The position numbers and the translations under genes are program-made. Below are positions 1 to 4,841 of a stretch of 6,372 nt of DNA, piece by piece. The DNA is taken from the NCBI GenBank assembly GCA_905480065.1, contig CAJQOV010000060.1:1-6372 (forward strand), written 5' to 3'. Source of the DNA: an uncultured Gammaproteobacteria bacterium (GTDB lineage: Bacteria; Pseudomonadota; Gammaproteobacteria; UBA9214). Positions within the stretch are counted from its first letter, which is position 1; every line of letters starts with the position of its first letter. The notes under the pieces were generated by a model, which ran no database searches, was not told where the DNA came from, and was given only the letters and a program-made list of their open reading frames with translations.

Positions 1-2
1 CT

Positions 3-392
3 TACGATGCGCTGCACTTGCGTGTAAGCGATGGATTGCTGGGCGTCGACTTTGACAGGTACACGGTCGAGCAGCACCGTAACGCCGGACGCCATGTGGT
101 ACGCGGCAGTGTTACGGACCCCGATTTCTGGGAACGTTTCCAGATCGACCATAGAGCCATCAGCCTGGTGATGCTGGCCATGCCGAACCAGCAGGAGAAC
201 CTGTATGCGGTCAACCAGCTGCGCCGTTCGGGCTACACCGGAAAACTGGCGGCAATCGCCAAGTACCCGGATGACCTGGATGCGCTGAGGCAGGCCGGTG
301 CCGATTCGGTGTTTAATCTCTATGCCGAGGCGGGCACCGGTTTCGCCAACCACGCCAGTGACTGGCTGCCAGAGACCAACCAGGCGCTATAA
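3..392 (+). CDS. KefB-like cation:proton antiporter, C-terminal TrkA-N (RCK) domain, 5'-truncated by window edge
   Basis: The reading frame is open from the first complete codon (position 3) to TAA at 390-392, giving 129 residues of a protein that starts outside the window. What is visible is the second half of a Rossmann-fold NAD-binding domain of the TrkA-N/RCK type. It has a strand ending LLGVDFDRYTVE, with the acidic residue expected at the end of beta-2 to contact the nucleotide ribose, followed by a GSVTDPDFWERF segment, a LVMLAMPN strand-turn, and a C-terminal stretch running through FNLYAEAGTGFANH. The last motif and the lack of a following RCK-C domain are typical of the cytoplasmic tail of KefB/CPA2-type monovalent cation:proton antiporters, where the domain senses NAD(H) or similar ligands and gates the membrane part. 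A stand-alone TrkA-N protein or a K+ channel subunit is possible, because the membrane region is not in view. The TTG at 18 is an internal Leu codon, not a start. Confidence 0.8.
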   Translation, partial: YDALHLRVSDGLLGVDFDRYTVEQHRNAGRHVVRGSVTDPDFWERFQIDHRAISLVMLAMPNQQENLYAVNQLRRSGYTGKLAAIAKYPDDLDALRQAGADSVFNLYAEAGTGFANHASDWLPETNQAL

Positions 393-400
393 TCCCGACA
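388..400 (+). promoter_or_regulatory. Consensus -10 element (TATAAT) ahead of the tag remnant
   Basis: A perfect TATAAT lies at 388-393, overlapping the TAA stop of the antiporter gene. Six bases later comes the ATG at 400, so a transcript started at the usual distance would begin at or next to the A of that ATG, leaving no room for a ribosome binding site. No convincing -35 hexamer sits 16-18 bases upstream; GTGACT at 358-363 is 24 bases away, which is too far. The call rests on the hexamer and its position only, and the match could be a chance product of the stop codon context. Confidence 0.4.
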
Positions 401-669
401 TGCTGTACGACCCCGACCTGCCGCGATGCGAATGGCCCGGCAAACCCGAGACCAGCACGCTCATGATCACCCGCCAGGATACGGAACGGGGTGTGCCGTT
501 GCATGACGATCGCAAGCATTTCGAGCTCCTGGTGCTGGATGCCATGAACAAGGCGCTGCGCGCGCAGGGCTTTCGTTTTACGGGTTCGACCATCTGCTAT
601 GCCGGCCTGGTGAACGACCACGTGACCGACTGTTTCCGCCATGCACCGCTGCGCACTACCGCAGCGTAA
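400..669 (+). pseudogene. tag: Remnant of 3-methyladenine DNA glycosylase I (Tag) with internal in-frame deletions
   Basis: The 89-residue frame joins the two ends of a Tag protein, normally about 190 residues. Residues 8-46 match the Tag N-terminus (PRCEWPG, then GVPLHDDRK and FELLVLD), and residues 47-81 match the C-terminus (DAMNKALRAQGFRF, TICYA, LVNDHVTDCFRH). Roughly 100 residues between them are missing, including the region with the catalytic glutamate and base-binding pocket. The junction falls near 532-546. A second gap of about five residues lies near 603, where the family has ICYxFMQAxGLVNDH and this protein has ICYAGLVNDH. Of the four zinc ligands known in E. coli Tag (Cys4, His17, His175, Cys179), C10, H74 and C78 remain, but the His17 position is Q26 (TRQDTERG instead of the usual YHDxEWG, which also loses the Trp). 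Removal of alkylated adenine from DNA is therefore not expected. Frame is preserved throughout. The gene starts seven bases after the antiporter stop and lacks a Shine-Dalgarno sequence. Confidence 0.85.
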
Positions 670-670
670 C

Positions 671-713
671 CGGCAGGCAGGCATCCGAACCGTGCCTCCC
701 ATCCTGCCTGTTG
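671..713 (+). repeat. Inverted repeat (8-bp perfect stem, extendable to 11) just after the tag remnant
   Basis: CAGGCAGG at 674-681 pairs perfectly with CCTGCCTG at 703-710. Two G-U pairs and one C-G pair extend the stem outward to 671/713. The loop is 21 bases. It begins two bases after the stop codon at 667-669, a position typical of a transcript-end hairpin, but no run of T follows, so it is not a canonical intrinsic terminator. It could stabilise an mRNA 3' end, attenuate readthrough into the next gene, or be a by-product of the decay of the tag tail. Confidence 0.5.
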
Positions 714-740
714 CCGTGGTTCACCAAGCACCGCACCTGT

Positions 741-758
741 GTGCTGCGGGTGCAGCAC
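741..758 (+). repeat. Compact hairpin (7-bp stem, 4-base loop) in the leader of the 799-1932 gene
   Basis: GTGCTGC at 741-747 and GCAGCAC at 752-758 form a perfect seven-base-pair, GC-rich stem around a GGGT loop. It sits 30 bases before the ribosome binding site of the next gene and has no following T-run. It may be a leader structure or a DNA-level operator-like inverted repeat; which one cannot be told from sequence alone. The rest of the 670-798 interval shows no recognisable promoter or RNA gene. Confidence 0.45.
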
Positions 759-798
759 CCGGACACCATGCGGCCCTGCCCTGCTCCGGAGCCGGCGC

Positions 799-1932
799 AT
801 GATCACCATCAACAGCTTCCTGCACCGTGCGCGGCTACATGAGGTCATCCGGCGCTGGATGTTCGATGAATTGCTGCCCGGTGACGCGGATGAAATCCTG
901 CGCCTGGTGCATTTCAACAACGTGTACGTATCGCGCTACCTCGAGCGGTTTGCGACCGACCTGTTCACCGGCCTGTTTGCTGGCGAGCTGCGCGTGGAAC
1001 AGGCAGCCACGAAGGGCGCGCTGCGGGATCGCATCTGCTCCAGCCTGCCCGCGCAATGCCCCCGCTGCGTGGAACTGGCTGCCGCCTACGCAGACAACCC
1101 CGGGCACTACTTTCGCGAGACACCGTTCCACGGCAGCCTGTATTTTCATGCTGCGCAGGGTGCCGCATGCTACGCGGGATCGAGCCGGATCAAGCGTATC
1201 CGGCGACTGGCAGAGAAGTCCGCGCGCCGCGTGGTGGACTGCCTGCATGATGCAGCCGGATTGCCGCCGGACATCACCCCGGACTCCCTGATGCGGATGG
1301 AGCAGGAACTGCTGGCGCAGTTGCGCGCGCAGCGTGTCTTGCCGCCGCCGGGGAACCTGGCCATCAATGATGTCGCGGGTCTCAAGGTGATCCTGGCTGC
1401 ACATGAACTGGAGCGCCTGCTGACCCTGTTGCGGGATACCGGTTGCACCCTGATCGAACAGGAACTGCATGACGGTGTCTACCGTGCCACCAACCTGATC
1501 GTGAACTACCGGCCGGACCGGGAAGCCATTCTCGGCGAACCCTTGCATGACAGCATGCTACGGGTGTTCCAGATGCACGGTTACACACCTGGCCAGGCCA
1601 ACGCGGCGTTTCGCGAGTTCGTGCTGTCCGGCGAGGACAGCATCCACCTGGAAATCATCGTCACCGACTATCTGCAGATGCTGGAAAGCGAGATCGGTCA
1701 CTGCATGCACGAGGAACGTATCATCCGGCAACGCCACAACCCGCGTTATTACGGGCAACTGGCGCAAAATGTCGGGTTCCTGATGGAATTCCTGTTCACC
1801 TTTCCGGCGCTGCCGCACCGCCAGCTCGAGCAACTGCCGGTGCGGATCCAGGACCGCTACCTGCCGGACTACTTCGACGAGGTCCGGCGCAGGCTCTACA
1901 ACAACCCGACCGTGGAGCTCTACGAGCAGTGA
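799..1932 (+). CDS. Uncharacterised 377-residue protein with RelA/SpoT-synthetase-like motifs
   Basis: I do not recognise a named family for this gene. The start at 799 is chosen because GGAG at 788-791 lies seven bases upstream. An in-frame ATG at 739 would add a low-complexity Cys/Arg-rich leader with no RBS and would run through the 741-758 hairpin. The protein is soluble-looking, mostly helical, with no signal peptide or membrane segment. Four motifs occur in the order seen in (p)ppGpp-synthetase nucleotidyltransferase domains: SRIKRIRRLAEK at 129-140 (compare RxKxxxSxxxK), NDVAGLKVI at 190-198 (compare DxxGxR, the metal Asp being D191), GVYRATNLIV at 226-235 (compare GYxxxH), and LEIIVT at 284-289 followed by LESEIGHCMHEE at 295-306 (compare ExQIRT then WAxxEHxxxYK). 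The match is imperfect: Arg in DxxGxR is Lys, the His is N232, and the Gln-Ile-Arg part is replaced. Spacing is wider than in RelA by tens of residues. A single CxxC is at 87-90. Nucleotide transfer is therefore only a hypothesis. The gene precedes the Mut7-C gene by 54 bases. Confidence 0.85.
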   Translation: MITINSFLHRARLHEVIRRWMFDELLPGDADEILRLVHFNNVYVSRYLERFATDLFTGLFAGELRVEQAATKGALRDRICSSLPAQCPRCVELAAAYADNPGHYFRETPFHGSLYFHAAQGAACYAGSSRIKRIRRLAEKSARRVVDCLHDAAGLPPDITPDSLMRMEQELLAQLRAQRVLPPPGNLAINDVAGLKVILAAHELERLLTLLRDTGCTLIEQELHDGVYRATNLIVNYRPDREAILGEPLHDSMLRVFQMHGYTPGQANAAFREFVLSGEDSIHLEIIVTDYLQMLESEIGHCMHEERIIRQRHNPRYYGQLAQNVGFLMEFLFTFPALPHRQLEQLPVRIQDRYLPDYFDEVRRRLYNNPTVELYEQ

Positions 1933-1986
1933 CTGGCGCGGAACAGTCATGCCGCCCTTGCCCGGAACAACGGTAACGGAGCCGGG

Positions 1987-2751
1987 ATGGCGGAAGTAAC
2001 CCTGCGCTTCTACGAGGAACTGAACGATTTTCTCCCGGCCGCACTGCGCAGGACGGACATCGTGCAACCCTGCAACCGGCGCACCTCGGTCAAGGACATG
2101 ATCGAATCGTTCGGCGTGCCGCATACCGAGGTCGAGCTGATCCTGGTCAATGGCAACCCGGTCGACTTCTCCTGCATCGTCCATGCGGGTGACCGGATCA
2201 GCGTCTACCCGGTGTTCGAGGCGCTGGACATCAGTCCGCTGCTGCGCCTGCGCCCGGCGCCGTTGCGCACCCCGCGCTTCATTATCGACGTCAATCTCGG
2301 ACGACTGGCACGCTACCTGCGGCTGCTGGGGTTCGACTGTCGTTACGGGAATGACCTGAACGATGCCGATATTGCGCGGATTTCCGTCGCAGAATCCCGT
2401 ACCGTGCTGACCCGCGACCGCGCCCTGCTGCAGCAGCGCATCATCACGCACGGGTATTTCGTGCGCGCCTGCCAGCCGCTCGAGCAGGTACGCGAGGTAC
2501 TGGCCAGGCTGGACCTGTATCGCCAGGTGCAGCCCTTTACCCGCTGCACACGCTGCAACGGCCGGCTGGAAAGCGTGGACAAGCAGGCAGTGCTGGCCGA
2601 GCTGCAGCCAAAGACGCGCAAGTACTTCGACGAATTCCAGCGCTGTACCGGCTGCGGGCAGATCTACTGGAAAGGCAGCCACTTCGCAGGTGCCGAGCAA
2701 CTGGTCGCGGCGATCGGCAGTCCACCGAAAGGCGTTAATGGGCTGCAGTGA
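1987..2751 (+). CDS. Ubiquitin-like/Mut7-C PIN-fold ribonuclease candidate with C-terminal zinc ribbon
   Basis: The 254-residue protein has the three-part layout of bacterial Mut7-C proteins. Residues 1-80 form a ThiS/MoaD/ubiquitin-like domain (VTLRFYEELNDFLP at the start, VNGNPVDFSCIVHAGDRISVYPVFE at 54-78), which lacks a terminal Gly-Gly and so is probably a binding or regulatory module, not a sulfur carrier. Residues about 95-170 are the PIN-like Mut7-C nuclease domain. FIIDVNLGRLARYLRLLGFD carries D101, and D123/D126/D128 and D144 in LTRDRALL are the further acidic residues expected to bind divalent metal. Residues 187-223 hold two CxxC pairs (C187/C190 and C220/C223), a predicted zinc ribbon that may contact RNA. 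The domain is named after the C-terminus of nematode MUT-7, and RNase activity in bacteria is inferred from fold, not generally shown. GGAG at 1978-1981 lies five bases before the ATG. All candidate catalytic residues are present. Position upstream of archease-rtcB suggests an RNA-processing role. Confidence 0.88.
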   Translation: MAEVTLRFYEELNDFLPAALRRTDIVQPCNRRTSVKDMIESFGVPHTEVELILVNGNPVDFSCIVHAGDRISVYPVFEALDISPLLRLRPAPLRTPRFIIDVNLGRLARYLRLLGFDCRYGNDLNDADIARISVAESRTVLTRDRALLQQRIITHGYFVRACQPLEQVREVLARLDLYRQVQPFTRCTRCNGRLESVDKQAVLAELQPKTRKYFDEFQRCTGCGQIYWKGSHFAGAEQLVAAIGSPPKGVNGLQ

Positions 2752-2900
2752 CGGGGAACCCCGGCCGGTCTGCAGGGTGGCCGGCTGCTGTCATCCCTGG
2801 ACAGGATCGCCGCGGTTCCGCGTCACTCCCGGCAGCGCCGTTATGCACCGCTAACAATCGAGCATGCTTGACGGTCGTCATGTATCCCGGCCGGCAACGG
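2752..2900 (+). other. Intergenic stretch between the Mut7-C gene and archease, with short palindromes
   Basis: This is the longest non-coding interval of the window. It begins with the perfect palindrome GGGGAACCCC (2753-2762) and an inverted repeat CCGGCC (2761-2766) / GGCCGG (2779-2784) with a 12-base loop; neither is followed by a T-run, so I do not call a terminator. CGCGG/CCGCG at 2811-2822 is another small inverted repeat. At 2861-2868 the perfect palindrome AGCATGCT is followed directly by TGACG-GT-CGTCA at 2869-2880, a pair of 5-base half-sites two bases apart. The latter two lie roughly 36-55 bases before the predicted transcription start of archease and could be protein-binding sites. 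No ORF with family resemblance and no RNA gene was recognised here. Confidence 0.4.
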
Positions 2901-2916
2901 TGCTATAGATTCGTTA
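2901..2916 (+). promoter_or_regulatory. Extended -10 promoter candidate for archease-rtcB-polX
   Basis: TGCTATAGA at 2901-2909 matches the extended -10 pattern TGnTATAAT at the TG and the first four bases of the hexamer. The expected start point, about six bases downstream, coincides with the ATG at 2916, implying a leaderless or nearly leaderless mRNA, in keeping with the absence of a Shine-Dalgarno sequence there. No good -35 lies at the right distance: TTGACG at 2868-2873 is 30 bases upstream. Extended -10 promoters can work with a weak -35. Confidence 0.4.
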
Positions 2917-3374
2917 TGTCCGTAAATACCGCCACTGGCACCGGTTCCGCGCGCGCGTCCACGCGCTGGGAGCATTTCCCGCACGACGCGGACATCGGGG
3001 TACGCGGTTTCGGTGCGACCCGGGAACAGGCCTTCGAACAGGCGGCCATGGCCCTGACCGCGGTGATCACCGATCCCGCTGGAATTGTTGCGGGCGGAAA
3101 GGTCGAGATCGCCTGCCAGGCACCGGATGACGAGCTGCTGCTGGTGGACTGGCTGAATGCCCTGGTGTACGAGATGGCCACGCGCAACTGGGTGTTTGGA
3201 CGCTTCGCGGTCCGCATCAGCGGCCAGGACCTTGGTGCACAGGCCTGGGGCGAGGCGCTGGACAGCGCACGACATCGCCCGACGGTGGAGGTCAAGGGTG
3301 CGACCTACACGGCACTGCGCGTGGCGCAGCAAGCGGACGGGAGCTGGGTCGCGCAATGTGTGGTGGATGTATGA
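2916..3374 (+). CDS. Archease, RtcB-activating protein
   Basis: The 152-residue protein is a small archease, the partner that speeds up guanylylation of RtcB and allows multiple turnover. Family signatures are visible in order: WEHFPHDADIGVRGFG at 18-33 (the HxADIG-type motif with metal-binding Asp D26), AFEQAAMALTAVITD at 39-53, DDELLLVDWLNALVYEMATRN at 71-91, H120 and VEVKGATYTALRV at 124-136, and a terminal WVAQCVVDV with conserved D151. These acidic residues are the calcium/metal site in characterised archeases. About 17 residues precede the conserved core, slightly more than in many homologues. The start at 2916 is preferred because the promoter candidate would place the transcript 5' end there; ATG at 2880 in the same frame would add 12 unconserved residues. 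Neither start has a clear ribosome binding site. The gene lies 33 bases before rtcB, the classic archease-RtcB pairing, and is almost certainly co-transcribed with it. Confidence 0.92.
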   Translation: MSVNTATGTGSARASTRWEHFPHDADIGVRGFGATREQAFEQAAMALTAVITDPAGIVAGGKVEIACQAPDDELLLVDWLNALVYEMATRNWVFGRFAVRISGQDLGAQAWGEALDSARHRPTVEVKGATYTALRVAQQADGSWVAQCVVDV

Positions 3375-3397
3375 AGCCGCACGCACGCCCGGCGGGC

Positions 3398-3403
3398 AGG
3401 TGA
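3398..3403 (+). promoter_or_regulatory. Ribosome binding site of rtcB
   Basis: AGGTGA lies four bases before the ATG at 3408 and fixes the rtcB start. No sigma-54 (-24/-12) type promoter is seen in the 33-base gap, in contrast to the RtcR-controlled rtcBA operon of E. coli; expression here probably depends on readthrough from the archease promoter. Confidence 0.6.
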
Positions 3404-3407
3404 ACAC

Positions 3408-4838
3408 ATGGATCTAGCACTGTTCCAGCGTCATTCCGAATACGCCTGGGAGATTGCCCCGCACGGCGCCATGCGCGTGCCGGCGGTGATCTACGCGGAC
3501 CAGGATTTGATCAGCAACATGGATCACAAGGTCTACGAGCAGATCTGCAACGTGGCGATGTTGCCGGGCATCGTGCAGGCCTCCTATGCCATGCCCGACG
3601 CACACTGGGGCTACGGCTTTCCCATCGGCGGCGTGGCTGCCTTCGATGCCGGCGACGGCGGCGTGGTGTCGGCCGGCGGGGTCGGCTTTGATATCTCCTG
3701 CGGCGTGCGCTGCCTGCGCACCGGCCTGCAGGTCGGCGCGGTCATGGCGGTGCAGAAAAAGCTGGCGGACAGCCTGTATCGCGACATCCCGGCCGGCCTC
3801 GGCAGCAGCGGCACGATCCACCTGAATCCGGCGGCCATGGATGCCATGCTGCTGGGCGGGGCGCAGTGGGCAGTAGTGCAGGGCCACGGCGATGCCGCCG
3901 ACCTGGAATGCACCGAGGAACAGGGTTGCATGGGCGGTGCGCAGCCGGCGTGTGTATCCGAACACGCCAAGCGGCGCCAGCGTGACGAGATGGGTACGCT
4001 GGGCAGCGGCAACCATTACCTGGAGGTGCAGAAGGTTGTGCAGCTGTTCGATAGCAGCGCGGCACAGGCCATGGGTCTGCACGAGGACGACGTGGTGGTC
4101 AGCATCCACTGTGGCTCGCGCGGCCTGGGACACCAGATCGGTACCGAGTTCCTGAAACGCATGGTCATCGCCGCACCGCAACACGGCATCACGCTGCCGG
4201 ACCGCGAACTGGCCTGCGCACCGATCGATTCCCGCCTCGGCCAGGAATATCTCGGCGCCATGCGCGCCGCCATCAACTGTGCACTGGCCAACCGGCAGAT
4301 CCTCACGCAGCTGGTGCGGAACGTGTTCGCGCGGGTGCTGCCCGCAGCGCAGCTGACGCTGCTGTACGATGTCTCGCACAACACCTGCAAGGTCGAGCAG
4401 CACACGGTGGCCGGCACGACGCACACGCTGCACGTGCACCGCAAGGGTGCCACGCGCGCCTTCGGTCCCGGGCACCCGGCGCTGCCCGATGCGCTGCGCG
4501 CGACGGGCCAGCCGGTGCTGATCGGGGGGTCGATGGGGACCGCCTCCTACGTACTGGTCGGCACCCGTGCCGGCGAAGCACTCTCCTACAGTTCCGCCTG
4601 CCACGGTGCCGGTCGCGCCATGAGCCGTCACCAGGCATTCAAGACCTGGCAAGGCCGCCAGGTCATCGACGAACTCGCTGCGCGCGGCATCCTGATTCGC
4701 AGTCCCTCGGGACGCGGCATCGCCGAGGAGGCCCCCGGTGCGTACAAGGACATCGAGGCGGTGGTGGACGCGGCCGATGCCGCCGGGCTGGCGCGCAAGG
4801 TGGCGCGGCTGGAACCGCTGGTCTGCATCAAGGGCTAG
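3408..4838 (+). CDS. rtcB: RNA-splicing ligase RtcB (3'-phosphate/5'-OH RNA ligase)
   Basis: The 476-residue protein is full-length RtcB of the longer type. It joins RNA 2',3'-cyclic phosphate or 3'-phosphate ends to 5'-OH ends using GTP and Mn2+, through a covalent RtcB-GMP intermediate; in bacteria this serves RNA repair such as tRNA and rRNA healing. The active site is complete: AMPDAHWGYGFPIGG at 61-75, GGVGFDISCGVR at 90-101 with Mn ligands D95 and C98, GNHYLEV at 201-207 with H203, VSIHCGSRGLGHQ at 231-243 with H234, DVSHN at 321-325 with H324, and SACHGAGR at 396-403 with H399 as the guanylylated nucleophile. The invariant C-terminal Lys is K475. D95, C98, H203 and H234 fall at the same numbers as in Pyrococcus RtcB, so there is no indel in the first half relative to it. 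The gene follows archease by 33 bases and precedes polX by 3. Confidence 0.97.
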   Translation: MDLALFQRHSEYAWEIAPHGAMRVPAVIYADQDLISNMDHKVYEQICNVAMLPGIVQASYAMPDAHWGYGFPIGGVAAFDAGDGGVVSAGGVGFDISCGVRCLRTGLQVGAVMAVQKKLADSLYRDIPAGLGSSGTIHLNPAAMDAMLLGGAQWAVVQGHGDAADLECTEEQGCMGGAQPACVSEHAKRRQRDEMGTLGSGNHYLEVQKVVQLFDSSAAQAMGLHEDDVVVSIHCGSRGLGHQIGTEFLKRMVIAAPQHGITLPDRELACAPIDSRLGQEYLGAMRAAINCALANRQILTQLVRNVFARVLPAAQLTLLYDVSHNTCKVEQHTVAGTTHTLHVHRKGATRAFGPGHPALPDALRATGQPVLIGGSMGTASYVLVGTRAGEALSYSSACHGAGRAMSRHQAFKTWQGRQVIDELAARGILIRSPSGRGIAEEAPGAYKDIEAVVDAADAAGLARKVARLEPLVCIKG

Positions 4839-4841
4839 CGT

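Noticed and set aside
298..399. Upstream extension of the tag remnant into the antiporter gene
   Set aside because: Those codons overlap the antiporter C-terminus in another frame and have no similarity to Tag, which begins around the RCEW motif.
739..798. Upstream ATG extension of the 799 gene
   Set aside because: The added residues are Cys/Arg/Pro-rich and unlike the rest of the protein, there is no RBS, and the stretch contains a hairpin; the ATG at 799 has GGAG at a seven-base spacing.
835..1548. A 237-codon open frame on the - strand
   Set aside because: Mirrors the coding pattern of the RelA/SpoT-like gene; no motif or independent context supports it.
1933..1986. Promoter between the 799 gene and the Mut7-C gene
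   Set aside because: Only a ribosome binding site is visible; no -10-like hexamer was found in the 54 bases, so co-transcription is more likely.
1558..2700. A 380-codon open frame on the - strand
   Set aside because: Antisense shadow of the 799-1932 gene and the Mut7-C gene, which also share a frame; no recognisable domain and it lacks its own spacing or RBS logic.
2753..2784. Intrinsic terminator after the Mut7-C gene
   Set aside because: GGGGAACCCC has only a two-base loop and CCGGCC/GGCCGG a six-base-pair stem; neither is followed by a T-run.
2868..2909. TTGACG as the -35 partner of the archease -10 element
   Set aside because: The spacer would be 30 bases, far from the 16-18 required, and nothing like a -10 lies 17 bases downstream of it.
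2748..2915. N-terminal extension of archease back to 2748
   Set aside because: The extra residues are unconserved and low-complexity, whereas archeases start shortly before the WEHFPHDADIG-type motif.
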